DNA of 36,622 bases. Origin: Nitrospirales bacterium (GTDB lineage: Bacteria; Nitrospirota; Nitrospiria; Nitrospirales; UBA8639). The position numbers and the translations under genes are program-made. Numbering within the stretch: the first letter of the stretch is position 1; the number at the start of each line of letters is the position of its first letter. The DNA is taken from assembly GCA_021604105.1 (NCBI GenBank), contig BQIW01000043.1, positions 1 to 36,622 of the forward strand, written 5' to 3'. Positions 8,018 through 18,855 of the stretch are shown one piece after another. Under the pieces are notes generated by a model. That model was given only the letters and a program-made list of their open reading frames with translations. It did no database searches and was not told where the DNA came from.

Positions 8018-9241
8018 ATGAATAAACGTATTTCTATTCATGATCTGCGGCCTGGGATGTATATCACGGGCATGGACCGATCATGGTTTAAAACCCCGTT
8101 TCTCCGTCACAAATGGACGATCAAACGAGAGGATGAGATAGCCCTGTTACGCCATTACGGAATTAAGGAAGTCCAGATCGACACGGAAAAAGGATGCGAT
8201 CTTGCCGTGGTGAGTGACGTTCAGCACACGTCAGAGGACCAAGACCTTTCTCCCACAACACCCTTAACATCCCCCAGGGTAGCTTCAGGACCCAACCCGG
8301 AAGATATTGAAGCCGCGCGTCTCCTTCGCGCCGAAGCCATCTCCACACTGGAAATATTTTTCCGTCAGATGGAGGCGCCCACTTCCCAGCACGTCCAAGA
8401 AGTCCGAAGTGTTGTCAGCATCCTGCTTGATGGAATTTTAGACCACCAGGCCGCCATGATGTCCCTGATTCAAATGCGTCGATTCGATCCAAACCTGGCC
8501 TCTCATGGAGTAGATACGGGAATGTTAGCCATGGCCATCGGACAAGAACACGGCTGCGATCCGACACAATTAAAACTCGTTGGGCTTGCCGCCCTTCTTC
8601 ACGACGTCGGACAACTTCGTCTCCCATTAAATATGATCCGTAAAGTGGAACGATTTACCCCGCAAGAACAGAAACTTATGCAGGCCCATTGTGAAATGGG
8701 CGTAGCCATTCTTACACAATTCCCGGACATCCCCGAGGAGTCGAAACGGATGGTCTTGGAACACCATGAGCGGCTTGACGGATCCGGCTACCCCAAGAAA
8801 TTACGAGGCATTCAGATTTCGGAACTCACCCAAATATTGAGCATTGCCGACACATATGACGCGCAAATTAGTGGAAGATGCAGCTGTCCACCCGTGCCAC
8901 CAGCCCGGGCGTTGTCCGAACTGTATCAGGCTGCTGTCGGAGGGCAGTACCATCTGCATCTTGTGCAACGGTTAATCCAACTCTTAGGGGTGTATCCAAT
9001 TGGTTCCCTGGTTCGCCTGAACACCGGCGAACAAGCCGTCGTCGTGTGGGTTTCCAGTTATAGTCGAATGACTCCTACCATTAAATTACTCAAGGACTCC
9101 TTGGATCAACCCTATCCCGAGCAGGAAATCATTGATCTGGGGGCACAAAGCCCAACAACACCTCATCGATCGATTGACAAAGCCCTGGACCCTTCTCGGG
9201 AAGGATGGGATATGTCGAAAATCCTTGAAGCCTTATGGTAA
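8018..9241 (+). CDS. HD-GYP domain c-di-GMP phosphodiesterase with N-terminal DUF3391
   Basis: A 407-residue cytoplasmic protein predicted to hydrolyse cyclic di-GMP. It opens with MNKRISIHDLRPGMYITGMD, the DUF3391 start common to this class. The HD pair is at His195-Asp196 (LLHDVGQLRLP) and the GYP motif HHERLDGSGYP at 249-259 is complete, so an active enzyme is expected. A C-terminal segment (VYPIGSLVRLNTGEQAVVV) matches the tail seen in many HD-GYP proteins. The ATG at 8018 fits the family start; the frame is open to a GTG at 7982, but neither has a clear Shine-Dalgarno. The hybrid kinase gene follows by 52 bases, suggesting co-transcription and a shared signalling path. Confidence 0.92.
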   Translation: MNKRISIHDLRPGMYITGMDRSWFKTPFLRHKWTIKREDEIALLRHYGIKEVQIDTEKGCDLAVVSDVQHTSEDQDLSPTTPLTSPRVASGPNPEDIEAARLLRAEAISTLEIFFRQMEAPTSQHVQEVRSVVSILLDGILDHQAAMMSLIQMRRFDPNLASHGVDTGMLAMAIGQEHGCDPTQLKLVGLAALLHDVGQLRLPLNMIRKVERFTPQEQKLMQAHCEMGVAILTQFPDIPEESKRMVLEHHERLDGSGYPKKLRGIQISELTQILSIADTYDAQISGRCSCPPVPPARALSELYQAAVGGQYHLHLVQRLIQLLGVYPIGSLVRLNTGEQAVVVWVSSYSRMTPTIKLLKDSLDQPYPEQEIIDLGAQSPTTPHRSIDKALDPSREGWDMSKILEALW

Positions 9242-9293
9242 GACACGGTATCGTTCACACGATGACGTCAATATGATAGGAAGGAATCGCTGA

Positions 9294-12002
9294 GTGGATC
9301 GGCAGCATGTTTTTCAAGAACTCAAACAAATGGACGTCCCAGGATTAGAGACGGCATTGCGGTCATCTCAAGCCTTCGTGCATGCCCTGATGGACTCCAT
9401 CCACATCGGCATCTGCCACGTAAATACTCAAGGCCAGATTCTTTCCCTAAACCTGGAGGGTGCCAGGATTCTTCATCGAACCGAAACCTCCTGCCTCGGG
9501 CAATCCTTTCATGCACACGCAGATTGTCTCTATATTGATCTTGTCACACAAGAGGAACATTGCCCGGTCACGCGAGCGATCACCACGGGGAAATCCATAT
9601 GGACGCCTCAACTATTAATTCGACGGCCAAGTGGGGAAACCCGATGGGTGGAATTCCAATCTACCCCACTGACAAATCCACGCCACTCAGGTGCGTTAAT
9701 TATTTTTCGTGATCTCAGCCAGGAACTCCGGCAACACGAAGCGCATCAACACCTCGCGTCGATGCCAGAAGAAAGTCCGAATCCCATCGTGGAATTGGAC
9801 ACCCAAGGACACCTGGCCTATGCCAACCCTGCTATGATCCGCCTCCTCGACACCTATGGATTCCGGGAAGACGGCGTGCCAATGGTGCTTCCAGCCACGC
9901 TGACACAACTCGCACTGGGATGCCTCAAAACCACAACCCCCATCAGGGGTCTTACGGTCATTGTCGAGCACCACCACTTTGATTGGACATTCTCTCCTCT
10001 CCAAGAAAAAAGTCTCGTGCGGGGATATGGGATGGACATCACGCATCATGTGCGGGTCAGTCAGACAATGACCGAACTCCATTCTCAATTTTCCTCACTG
10101 GTGGACTCGGCTCATGAAGGGATCATTTCTGCTGATTTACACGGAACTATTGTCTCTTGGAATCCTGCAGCCGAGTCAATTTTCGGTTATCAGCCTGACG
10201 AGGTCCTCGGACACTCGATTATGACCTTACTGGAAGAAGGCTACCGAGATATGTACCGGAAAGGCCTGGGAGATATCAGTTATGGTCGATCTTCCAACTT
10301 TCCTCTTCAGCAGCCCTTGGAACTCACCGGCATACGCAAAAACGGCGAATCATTTCCCTTGGAAATTTCTTCCACAAGCTGGAAAGTCGGCATGGATACC
10401 CATTACGGCTTTATCCTTCGAGATATTTCAGACCGAAAACGCCTCGAGCAGGCCCTCATTGCCGAAAAAGATCGGCTGGTCACCACGCTCCAATCGGTCG
10501 CGGAAGGCATCGTCACGACTGATCGAGAAGGACGCATTTCTTTCTTAAACCCATTGGCAGAACAGATCACCGAATGGACAACTCAAGAAGCCTTGCACCG
10601 ACCATTCCGAGAAATTTTCCGCCTGACCGGTGATCACCAGATAAATGATGATGAGCCATCATTGCAATTTTCTTCCAGAACGCTTGTCCTCTCTGAGCTG
10701 GATACCCCTCATCAATTACTGACCAAGCATGGCCGGCAACGAAAGATTACCCTGAGAGAGGGACCGATCCGAGATCATAGCGGTCATCTCGTGGGAACGG
10801 TAATAGTCTTTCGAGATATTACTGACCAATCCCGTCACCAAGAAGAACAACAACGACTCAGCAAACTCAATTCTTTGGGGGTCTTGGCGGGGGGGCTTGC
10901 TCACGATTTCAATAATATCCTCACGACGATATTGGGGAACGTGTTCGTGGCCAAATTGCGAATGGTGTCCAACGACCCCCTGACGCAAAACCTCGAGCAA
11001 GCCGAGCAGGCCTGCTTGCGCGCCAAAGAATTAACCCAACAACTCCTGACCTTTGCCAAAGGCGGAACGCCGATAAAGACATCCATCGCGTTAGGAGATC
11101 TGCTTCGAAAAAGTACGATTTTTGCCCTGTCAGGGTCATCAATCAGTTGTCACTTCGACATCCCCGATGACATTTGGCCTGTTGATGCGGACCCCGGTCA
11201 AATCCGGCAGGTTTTTCAAAACATAACCCTCAATGCCAGGCAGGCTATGCCTCACGGTGGTCACTTAAGCATCACAGTAGAAAACGTAGGACTGAAAGAT
11301 CCAGCGTCCCTTCCCTCATCGTCACTCATTCCTGGAAACTATGTGCGGGTTTCTTTTGAAGACCAGGGGAACGGAATTGAGGCCCGCCAACTGCCAAATA
11401 TTTTTGATCCGTATTACACCACCAAACCCGGCGCATCCGGATTGGGGTTAGCCACCGCCCATAGCATCATCCAGCAGCATCATGGTCACATCAGCGTGAC
11501 ATCAACAGTCGGGATCGGCACAACCTTTTCCGTATATATCCCATCCACACATGTCACCCCAGAAAGTGGGGCACAGTTCATTCCAACCATTCCCCAAAAA
11601 TGCCAAGAACGGGTCCTGGTAATGGATGACGAACACAGCATTCGCCGTATGGTTGAGGACGCGCTGACGCAATTCGGCTATGATGTCGTCGGCGTCCCTG
11701 ATGGGCAAACGGCAATCGAAATGTTTTCCAAGGCACTAGCAGATGGGAATAAATTCGAAGTGGTCATCCTTGATCTTACTATCCCGGGCGCCATGGGAGG
11801 AGTGAAAGCTATTCAGCATCTTAGAAAATTGGATCCTCACGTTAAAGCTATCGTCACCAGCGGATATTCAGACGATCCCATTATGTGTGACTTTCAATCC
11901 CATGGGTTCCAGGGAATCTTGATCAAACCTTATAAAATTTTCGACCTCGCCAAAACTCTTGAATCCATGTTTTCTCGAAACAATCGTGAAACAAACCACT
12001 GA
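9294..12002 (+). CDS. Hybrid sensor histidine kinase: PAS x4, HisKA, HATPase, receiver
   Basis: A 902-residue soluble sensor kinase without membrane segments. In order: about four PAS-like regions (roughly 25-145, 155-255, 265-385, 390-525), a dimerisation/phosphoacceptor region with GGLAHDFNNILTTILGN (His537), an HATPase domain with QVFQNITLNARQAM (N box), FEDQGNGIE and SGLGLATAHSII (G boxes), and a C-terminal receiver with VLVMDDE, the phosphate acceptor Asp827 in VVILDLTIPG and the Lys in LIKPY. The GTG start at 9294 has AGGAAGGA eight bases upstream. It lies just after the HD-GYP gene. The HDFNNIL form of the histidine box is usual for PAS-rich cytosolic kinases. Output partner is not encoded nearby. 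Confidence 0.93.
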   Translation: MDRQHVFQELKQMDVPGLETALRSSQAFVHALMDSIHIGICHVNTQGQILSLNLEGARILHRTETSCLGQSFHAHADCLYIDLVTQEEHCPVTRAITTGKSIWTPQLLIRRPSGETRWVEFQSTPLTNPRHSGALIIFRDLSQELRQHEAHQHLASMPEESPNPIVELDTQGHLAYANPAMIRLLDTYGFREDGVPMVLPATLTQLALGCLKTTTPIRGLTVIVEHHHFDWTFSPLQEKSLVRGYGMDITHHVRVSQTMTELHSQFSSLVDSAHEGIISADLHGTIVSWNPAAESIFGYQPDEVLGHSIMTLLEEGYRDMYRKGLGDISYGRSSNFPLQQPLELTGIRKNGESFPLEISSTSWKVGMDTHYGFILRDISDRKRLEQALIAEKDRLVTTLQSVAEGIVTTDREGRISFLNPLAEQITEWTTQEALHRPFREIFRLTGDHQINDDEPSLQFSSRTLVLSELDTPHQLLTKHGRQRKITLREGPIRDHSGHLVGTVIVFRDITDQSRHQEEQQRLSKLNSLGVLAGGLAHDFNNILTTILGNVFVAKLRMVSNDPLTQNLEQAEQACLRAKELTQQLLTFAKGGTPIKTSIALGDLLRKSTIFALSGSSISCHFDIPDDIWPVDADPGQIRQVFQNITLNARQAMPHGGHLSITVENVGLKDPASLPSSSLIPGNYVRVSFEDQGNGIEARQLPNIFDPYYTTKPGASGLGLATAHSIIQQHHGHISVTSTVGIGTTFSVYIPSTHVTPESGAQFIPTIPQKCQERVLVMDDEHSIRRMVEDALTQFGYDVVGVPDGQTAIEMFSKALADGNKFEVVILDLTIPGAMGGVKAIQHLRKLDPHVKAIVTSGYSDDPIMCDFQSHGFQGILIKPYKIFDLAKTLESMFSRNNRETNH

Positions 12003-13030
12003 CCTTATCAATACCCTCGTGATACTTGGTGGGTCATCCGACTAGGGTCTTCTCCTGAAAGATGGACTATCCAACCCTTCTATTCAGAATTGAAAAGTCA
12101 GACAGACAGAACAATGACAGGGGCATGAATCTCTATTTAAGGATCAACCAATTCAACTTAAACGATAGATTCTCTATTATTCCCTACCGAGATTTCACAT
12201 GTTTACCGTTTTGATTCTTTGATCCAGTAAACTTAAGCTGGAACCGTTTAGACCGATCAACAGTCCTGTCGTAATTAATTCTTTGCGGAATTCGTCTCCC
12301 AAGATGCTTGCATCAGTGTCGTCCCGGCTATCTCTTCCGTTGAATGCGGCCACATCCATTGAGGCCATATACGGATCGTGGTTCATGCTCAAGTCTGACC
12401 CCACCCCCAAACCGCACTTTTTACCCCTTTTGGATTTCAGGACCACACCTAACATGGTATTTCGTCATTCTGCATCGAGTTGCTTTGCGTCACCCCAATT
12501 CGACCTGGTGTCTTTGGTCTATTTCACCAAATCAGGTCACTCCGTTAAACATTCCCTGATGGCCCAGAACGTCAGATGTTCTTTTAACCTCTGAAGAGAA
12601 AAAGAAGAATGCAAAGGCGGTAGGAAAACCGTGAAAAGTAAAGATCCAACCATGTGATGCTGGACACGTAATCGTATCCACCTTCCCCACGGTCTATAGC
12701 TAAATCAGAAAGCCACAAGGAGACCAGAAGGCCTACCCATCAAGCCATTCACACTCACAGGACAGGATATATTGAAGTCTTAGAAATTCAACACGAAAAG
12801 TCGAAAGAACGGAAGGACCACCAGCGGATAATTTCTCTAAATAAAACCGAATTCTACCAGGAGGGGATTCAAAGAGAATTCTCAAAATGATCATTGCATC
12901 TGATGGTCAGAGGAAGTCCGTTTCCTACACAACAATTTTACTCCCAACCATTTCTGTCAATAATGATTCAAGCAGGGCGATCAATTCTGAACAGAGGGCA
13001 TTGCCGGAACGATGCCATCAATGAGATGGG
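12003..13030. other. Intergenic region of about 1 kb without a supported gene
   Basis: This lies between the 3' ends of the kinase gene (plus) and the TadD-like gene (minus), so it is a convergent region. Short frames occur on both strands (for example 12195-12455 minus and 12283-12594 plus) but they overlap each other, lack ribosome binding sites and match nothing I know. A hairpin-like GACCTG/CAGGTC pair lies at about 12501-12540. It may hold decayed genes that I cannot identify. Confidence 0.5.
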
Positions 13031-14032
13031 TCAAATTGCCCCCACACACACGGGGTCCCGTCGGATTAATGTTTGCTGTTGAACCATAGGAAGCTTTGCC
13101 AGCATCCGATTGCTGAGGTTTAAATTCTCCTTGGCCTTTGCATAAAAGGTCGGTTGGGTTTCAAGGGCTTTCTCAAAACAACGTGAAGCTCGCGCAAACT
13201 TCCCAACTTCCAAAAATGCCACACCCAAGTTATTATAGGCCTTGGCCGAGTCCATTCCTCTTGCATAGGCTTCGTAGGCCAAATCGAAATGCCCAAGTTT
13301 GGTAAGAGCTAACCCGAGATTGTTCGAAATTTTGTCGTTGGATCCACCAACCTGAATCGCACGCTGAAAAGTTCTGACCGCCTCTTCATATTGGGCATCG
13401 AGATAATACGCCATACCTAAATTGTTCAAGATCGAAGGATCATCTGCCCTCTTTTGCAAGGCGACTTCATACAGGTGAATCGCCTCTTTATGATCATGAC
13501 GCCGATCCGCCACAATACCAAGGTAATTTTCGGAGGTCCACATTTCAGGGTCATACAATAAGGCCGCCTGGAATTCTTGCTCCGCCTCCTGATCCTTCTC
13601 CATCTTCAGCAAAGCCCGCCCCATCCCCTCATAGGCTGGAGCAAAATTCAAATCATAATCAAGGATTTGGTGAAATTGGTCATAGGCATTCTGAGGGGAT
13701 CCTTTTTCCAAATAGATCACCGCCAACTTGTACCGTGCAGGAATCTGTTCGGGCGAAGCCTCTAACACTTTTTCATACTGTATTTTTGCCGTCTGGAAAT
13801 CGCCTTGTTGTAGATGGGCATCTCCCAGTTGTTCAAACTCATCGCTGTTCATAACCTGAGTAAGGTCTACGGGCGCTTGAGATTCCGGAGGGATCCCCGC
13901 CTTTTGTCGTTCCAGGATTTGCTGGTAATGTTCATCCTGGAGTGTGAACATGGACTGTTCTTTTTGGGCACACCCCACGGCACCTAAATTAATTAATATG
14001 AACACAGATACGAGGAGGCTCGCCTTCATCAT
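13031..14032 (-). CDS. tadD: TadD-like TPR lipoprotein of the Tad pilus locus
   Basis: 333 residues, exported lipoprotein with signal MMKASLLVSVFILINLGAVGC, followed by about seven tetratricopeptide repeats (for example GDFQTAKIQYEKVLEASPEQ, ILNNLGMAYYLDAQYEEAV). TadD proteins are TPR lipoproteins needed for assembly or secretion of Flp pili. It is the last gene of the tad operon, 175 bases after tadC. The ATG at 14032 has GAGG at good distance; the frame is open further upstream to 14143 but the lipoprotein signal fixes the start. Assignment to TadD rests on location plus architecture, since TPR proteins are common. Confidence 0.78.
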   Translation of the reverse strand: MMKASLLVSVFILINLGAVGCAQKEQSMFTLQDEHYQQILERQKAGIPPESQAPVDLTQVMNSDEFEQLGDAHLQQGDFQTAKIQYEKVLEASPEQIPARYKLAVIYLEKGSPQNAYDQFHQILDYDLNFAPAYEGMGRALLKMEKDQEAEQEFQAALLYDPEMWTSENYLGIVADRRHDHKEAIHLYEVALQKRADDPSILNNLGMAYYLDAQYEEAVRTFQRAIQVGGSNDKISNNLGLALTKLGHFDLAYEAYARGMDSAKAYNNLGVAFLEVGKFARASRCFEKALETQPTFYAKAKENLNLSNRMLAKLPMVQQQTLIRRDPVCVGAI

Positions 14033-14207
14033 TGTGTACCTCATCTGAAAGGTTGCATTTACCGCCTGTAACGCAATCGAACCAACGATCATATTCGCTG
14101 TCGAAAAATCCTGTTCTTTTCTGTCGTGGTATGGAACTCCCATGTTTTGTCGTCCTCTACGCCCTTGAAATGTTTATCGCATCTATCTTCCCGACGCTCT
14201 TACGCAT

Positions 14208-15161
14208 TCACCCACCCATTGCCGGCATTAAATTTCGCATCAGACTAATAGCACCAGGACCAATAATCACCACCATTAATGCCGGAAAAATAAACAATAT
14301 AAGAGGAATCATCAGTTTTACCGGAAGCTGTGCCCCTCGCTCTTCAGCTTTAAGCCTTCGTTTTAACCGCATCGAATCCGAGTGCACTCGAAGCGCCTGG
14401 CCAATACTCGTACCAAACCGATCCGTCTGAATCAGTAAGGCGACTAAACTTCGAATATCGTCGAGGTCTGTCCGGTTGACCAAATTCCGAAGCCCTTGTT
14501 CCCGGCTTAGACCAGCACGTAGCTCCAAGTTTAACAAGATAAATTCATCCCCAAGATCGGGATGGCCTTGCTTGACTTCCTGCCCCACCCTGGCAATGGC
14601 TTGATCCAGCCCTAACCCCGCTTCTACACACACCACCATCAAATCCAGTGCATCAGGAAACCCATTCACTAAGCGTTCTTTTCGTTTAGTGATGGCACTG
14701 CTCAACCACAGTTGGGGACCATAAAATCCCACCATCATGACACCAATCAACACCATGGGGAAAAACATGGGGTCTTTCCCCTGCATCACCTCGGAACCAA
14801 AAACAAGAAATGTCAGGCCTAGCAGAATGGCCAGGAAAATCCGCGTTCCCAAAAACACCACAATCGCTCTTGGGTTTCGATACCCTGCCGTCGCCAATGA
14901 AGCACGCAAACGAGTGGTGACGGCCTGGTCCTTGGGTTTATTGACCTGGCCCAATCGCTCAAGGAGCTTCATCCCTTGATCTTTCAGGCTCGTATTCTTT
15001 TCATTTTTTTTCGAGGCACTCTGAGAAAGGGATTGTCCCTTCGCCCGTATACTCCAGTCTTTGACCTTTTCCTGAGACTGCATATAACTCCACACACCCC
15101 AGCCGACAACAAGAACCCCCAAAAATACTAAAAGACTGATCAGGAATAATGGATCCATCAT
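14208..15161 (-). CDS. tadC: Tad pilus inner-membrane platform protein TadC
   Basis: A 317-residue polytopic membrane protein with a type II secretion F domain. It has an N-terminal membrane segment, a middle pair (IFLAILLGLTFLVFG and MVLIGVMMVGFYG), the cytoplasmic F domain (FPDALDLMVVCVEAGLGLDQ, with ELRAGLSREQGLRNLVNRT) and a C-terminal pair of segments ending in PALMVVIIGPGAISL. TadC and TadB form the membrane platform on which the TadA ATPase acts. The start at 15161 (AGGG five bases upstream) is nine bases after the tadB stop, which indicates coupled translation. Confidence 0.93.
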   Translation of the reverse strand: MMDPLFLISLLVFLGVLVVGWGVWSYMQSQEKVKDWSIRAKGQSLSQSASKKNEKNTSLKDQGMKLLERLGQVNKPKDQAVTTRLRASLATAGYRNPRAIVVFLGTRIFLAILLGLTFLVFGSEVMQGKDPMFFPMVLIGVMMVGFYGPQLWLSSAITKRKERLVNGFPDALDLMVVCVEAGLGLDQAIARVGQEVKQGHPDLGDEFILLNLELRAGLSREQGLRNLVNRTDLDDIRSLVALLIQTDRFGTSIGQALRVHSDSMRLKRRLKAEERGAQLPVKLMIPLILFIFPALMVVIIGPGAISLMRNLMPAMGG

Positions 15162-15170
15162 GCCATCCCT

Positions 15171-16148
15171 CTAGACTTTAATATCACACATATTTTTCAT
15201 CACATAGGCTCCCACGAGCATTAACAGACCTGAACCCAGAGCCATCATTCGACCCATATCATCCTCAATCAAAATACGCATGTAGGCTTCATTCAAGAAC
15301 CACAATAGAATGCTCATAACAATTGGCATGCAGAATAAAATAATCCCCGACATCCGGCCTTCGGCCGAAAGCGCTTTGACCCGACCAAGCAACTCAAATC
15401 GTTGCCGAATGAGTCGAGAAATCGCTTCAATGATTTCTGCTAAATTTCCCCCTGTTTCTCGTTGGACGACTAAGGCCGTAACAAAGAACTTTAGGTCGGT
15501 ACTGACCACTCTAGCATTTAAATTGTTCATGGCTTGAGGAACATCAATTCCAAACGAAATTTCCTCCACGGTCCGACTAAACTCAGGGCCAATCGGATCT
15601 GGGAATTCATCCCCGATCATCTTCATACCCACGGAAAAGGCATGGCCCGCACGAAGGGCCCGAGCCATCAAATCCAATGCTTCGGGCAATTGGCGTTCAA
15701 ATTCTTTAAAACGACGCTTCCGCTTCCGTTTCATCTGAAGCAAAGGAAGACTCATGCCCAGAAGACTGAGACCAACGGCAGCAAACATCCCATAGTCTTG
15801 AAAGGTGGCGACCAGCAACCCTGCTCCTCCAAGCACTCCGGATAAGAGGAAAAAGACGCCAATCGGCATTTGACTATTGGCCTGTTGAAGCAATTTTTCC
15901 AGCCCCCCCAACGTCGTCATAGAACCCAACAAATTTTGGATCCACGGAATGTCGCTCATTTTCCGATTTCGAAGAATTCCCGGTGCTTCTTGGGTTTTTT
16001 GAAGATCTCCCGGTCTTCCTGATCCACCACGCAAGCGTCGCTTGAGATTCTTATTATGGGGATTCATATACTGGTGGTAGCAGTAATAGGCTCCCTCCAC
16101 AAACAATATAATGGACAGAAATATTCCAATACTAATGGCCACGGTCAT
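15171..16148 (-). CDS. tadB: Tad pilus inner-membrane platform protein TadB
   Basis: 325 residues, four or so membrane segments and one T2SS F domain (FERQLPEALDLMARALRAGHAF, in two stretches, then VQRETGGNLAEIIEAISRLI). Partner of TadC in the pilus assembly platform. The ATG at 16148 is preferred over the upstream TTG at 16163 because GGAGGG lies about seven bases before it and overlaps the longer reading. Directly upstream of tadC and 90 bases downstream of tadA. Confidence 0.93.
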   Translation of the reverse strand: MTVAISIGIFLSIILFVEGAYYCYHQYMNPHNKNLKRRLRGGSGRPGDLQKTQEAPGILRNRKMSDIPWIQNLLGSMTTLGGLEKLLQQANSQMPIGVFFLLSGVLGGAGLLVATFQDYGMFAAVGLSLLGMSLPLLQMKRKRKRRFKEFERQLPEALDLMARALRAGHAFSVGMKMIGDEFPDPIGPEFSRTVEEISFGIDVPQAMNNLNARVVSTDLKFFVTALVVQRETGGNLAEIIEAISRLIRQRFELLGRVKALSAEGRMSGIILFCMPIVMSILLWFLNEAYMRILIEDDMGRMMALGSGLLMLVGAYVMKNMCDIKV

Positions 16149-16238
16149 GATACGCCCTCCCAACCAGATGACGAATCAACAAGAGGAACCACCACAGTTA
16201 AGGCCATCGTGAAAGTGCACCAATTTAAAAAACGACAA

Positions 16239-17564
16239 TTACACTTCATAAATTTTCTCGGGGTCGAAGATACTTGGGTCACAAGAAATTCCTAATGCTT
16301 TAAACCGTTCGACAAATTTCGGCCTTACTCCAGTTGCTCTAAATTGCCCATGCACCTTTCGCTCTTCATCAAGTCCGGTTTGTTGAAACAAGAATATTTC
16401 CTGAAGAGTAATGGTTTCCCCTTCCATCCCCACAATTTCGGACAAACTGGTCATTTTCCGGGATCCATCCGACAAGCGAGTCATTTGGAGAATGACATCG
16501 ATCGCGGAACTGACATAATGGCGAAGCGCCTTCGTAGCCAGATTCAAACCGGCCATGGCCACCAATGTCTCAACCCGCGTCAGGCAGTCGCGTGGGGTAT
16601 TGGCATGAATCGTAGTCAGAGAACCATCATGCCCCGTATTCATGGCTTGAAGCATGTCGAGACATTCCCCACTTCGCACCTCACCCATCACAATTCGATC
16701 CGGCCGCATGCGCAAACAATTTTTGACTAATTCCCGCTGACTCACTTCTCCCCGCCCCTCCACGTTGGGCGGGCGGGTTTCGAGCCGGACCACATGCTCT
16801 TGACGCAATTGTAACTCCGCTGAATCCTCAATCGTCACAATGCGTTCGTCGGAGGGAATAAATCCGGACAGAATATTCAGAATGGTCGTTTTTCCGCAGC
16901 CGGTTCCTCCCGAAATCAGAACATTCAGTCTAGCTTCGACAATCCCTCGAAGGAGCTCTGCAATCTCGGGAGTCAGGGAACGTTTGTCCACCAAATCCGA
17001 AATCTGCAACTTATCCTTAGAAAATTTTCGAATTGAAATGGAAGATCCATTCAGAGCTAATGGCGGAATAATGGCATTGACGCGAGACCCGTCCAACAAC
17101 CGAGCATCTACCATAGGGGACGATTCATCGATTCGACGCCCAACGGCCGACACAATTTTTTCGATAATTTTCCGGAGATGGGCTTCATCCCGAAACTTTA
17201 CATCAGTCAATTGCAGTTTTCCGGCCCGCTCCACATAAATTTGGTCGGCCCGGTTGACCAGGATATCATTGACGGTTTGATCCTGCACTAAGGGTTCAAG
17301 TGGACCTAACCCCATGACTTCATGCTCAATGTCGGCAATCAGACTTTCCCGCTCTTTCATACTGAGAGGGACGGATTCCTTCTCCAACATTTCCTGGACG
17401 AGCTTAGTCAGCTCAACCTTGAGCAGATCGTTATCCAACTTCGCGACAACGGCCAGGTCAAGGGTATCAATCACCTGGCGATGAAGCCGTTCTTTCAATG
17501 GCCCCAGGTTTAACGCCCCCAGGCCCGCTGCCGCACCCACTTCATCCCATTTTGTCTCATACAT
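16239..17564 (-). CDS. tadA: Tad pilus assembly ATPase TadA (CpaF)
   Basis: A 441-residue secretion ATPase of the type II/IV secretion (GspE/VirB11) superfamily that powers Flp pilus extension. Walker A is GGTGCGKT at 219-226; the Walker B region reads [16 protein letters not shown] and the His box region is [17 protein letters not shown]. The N-terminal domain ([20 protein letters not shown]) is the usual CpaF start. GAGG lies eleven bases before the ATG at 17564. It follows tadZ by 36 bases. All catalytic motifs look intact. Confidence 0.95.
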   Translation of the reverse strand: MYETKWDEVGAAAGLGALNLGPLKERLHRQVIDTLDLAVVAKLDNDLLKVELTKLVQEMLEKESVPLSMKERESLIADIEHEVMGLGPLEPLVQDQTVNDILVNRADQIYVERAGKLQLTDVKFRDEAHLRKIIEKIVSAVGRRIDESSPMVDARLLDGSRVNAIIPPLALNGSSISIRKFSKDKLQISDLVDKRSLTPEIAELLRGIVEARLNVLISGGTGCGKTTILNILSGFIPSDERIVTIEDSAELQLRQEHVVRLETRPPNVEGRGEVSQRELVKNCLRMRPDRIVMGEVRSGECLDMLQAMNTGHDGSLTTIHANTPRDCLTRVETLVAMAGLNLATKALRHYVSSAIDVILQMTRLSDGSRKMTSLSEIVGMEGETITLQEIFLFQQTGLDEERKVHGQFRATGVRPKFVERFKALGISCDPSIFDPEKIYEV

Positions 17565-17600
17565 AAACCGGCTTACCTCAATAACATGAAAAGAATAATA

Positions 17601-18854
17601 TTATGCCCCTGAAGGGGATGATTGGACATTCCGACTTTTAAAGGGATTCAACCATCCGGCTAACGATCCCCTGCTTGCCGGTTTTGTCGCTTGGCCGGCA
17701 AACGAATTGGCCAGATCCCGATAGGATTGAGCCACTGCCGACCGGGGAGCCACATCGATCAACGGCTTTCCACTATTCACGGCCTGACTTGCTGAAGGAT
17801 AATCGTTGGGGAGTAGCCAAAAGGCTTTTTGTTTCAAAATTTCTTCCGTCTCTTTCAACACGTCCTGTTCAGCCGATAAGAATCGATTCATCACTAAACG
17901 GATTTTTTCAGCAGGAAATCCCGATCCACGCAACAATTCTAAAATACGCTTCGTTCGGTGAACCACGGGGACCATCAACGTGGAGGTCACCAGGATTAAG
18001 GTCGCAAGCTCCAGTGCCTTTTTTGTCGTCAAATCCAGCACATGTCCACAATCCAGGATGACATAGTCGAAACTGGATTGAAGCAGTCGAAGGGTCGCTT
18101 CCACACAATCCGGACTTAATCGGCCTGTGCTGAGATCGTCATACCCCGAAGGAAGCACTTGAATACCCAATTCCGTTTTGGTCAGGACGCGAATGAGAAA
18201 GGCCTGGTCTAGTCTGGACAAATCCGTCGCAATATCACGGAAGCTATGGTTCGGTTGAAGATCGAGATATAAGGGAAGATCTCCCCCGTGCTGATTGACA
18301 TCCACCAGTGCGACGGACGGGTTGTTCGGCCCTTTTTTGATAGCGGCGGCCAAATTGACCGCGATACTGGTCGTTCCCACTCCACCTTTTCCCCCAAAAA
18401 AAGCAAGAACCTTTCCCGCCGCTCGTTGCCCGTCACCCTGGCGAACCGGAGCCGTAGCTCGCTCCAAAAATCGCATAATCGCATCGGTCACTTCCTGTTT
18501 TTGGAGCGGTTGAGCCAAAAACTCTTTGGCGCCGGCCCGCATGGCTTCCAATAAAATATTTGACTCCAACCGTGCGGCGGTAAGGAATATCTCCATCCCT
18601 TTATTCAATTTCATCATCTCTCGAATAAGGGAAAACGTGCCTTCAGGATTCTCCTCAAGTTCCATAATCATGAGCGCAGGAACTGCTGGTTCCTGGCCAT
18701 CTTTGAGCCGCACACCATCAATTTCCCGAATGAGACTCTCAAGTGTCGCCTTACATTCTGTTGACCGAATGGAAAGCTCAATGACTGGCATATCGGATGC
18801 GGCACTTGAGGTATCCGTGCTTACACGTTTTGGCTTCCAAGTTTTATCCTTCAT
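17601..18854 (-). CDS. tadZ: Tad pilus localisation protein TadZ (CpaE), receiver-like plus MinD-like ATPase
   Basis: 417 residues. Residues 1-135 resemble a receiver domain with degenerate phosphorylation residues (AVPALMIMELEENPEG, then AMRAGAKEFLAQPL). Residues about 147-395 are a MinD/ParA-type ATPase with the deviant Walker A GGKGGVGTTS at 154-163 and VDVNQHGGDLPLYLDL. In the family this protein marks the pole or site where the Tad machine assembles. The ATG at 18854 has GGAGGG eight bases upstream and lies one base after the TAA of the lipoprotein gene, so the two are translationally coupled; the frame is open to 18935 but the coupled start is clearly better. Confidence 0.93.
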   Translation of the reverse strand: MKDKTWKPKRVSTDTSSAASDMPVIELSIRSTECKATLESLIREIDGVRLKDGQEPAVPALMIMELEENPEGTFSLIREMMKLNKGMEIFLTAARLESNILLEAMRAGAKEFLAQPLQKQEVTDAIMRFLERATAPVRQGDGQRAAGKVLAFFGGKGGVGTTSIAVNLAAAIKKGPNNPSVALVDVNQHGGDLPLYLDLQPNHSFRDIATDLSRLDQAFLIRVLTKTELGIQVLPSGYDDLSTGRLSPDCVEATLRLLQSSFDYVILDCGHVLDLTTKKALELATLILVTSTLMVPVVHRTKRILELLRGSGFPAEKIRLVMNRFLSAEQDVLKETEEILKQKAFWLLPNDYPSASQAVNSGKPLIDVAPRSAVAQSYRDLANSFAGQATKPASRGSLAGWLNPFKSRNVQSSPSGA

Positions 18855-18855
18855 G

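Noticed and set aside
12195-12594. Overlapping short frames on both strands in the 12-13 kb gap
   Set aside because: No ribosome binding sites, no family motifs, and the two strands compete for the same DNA.
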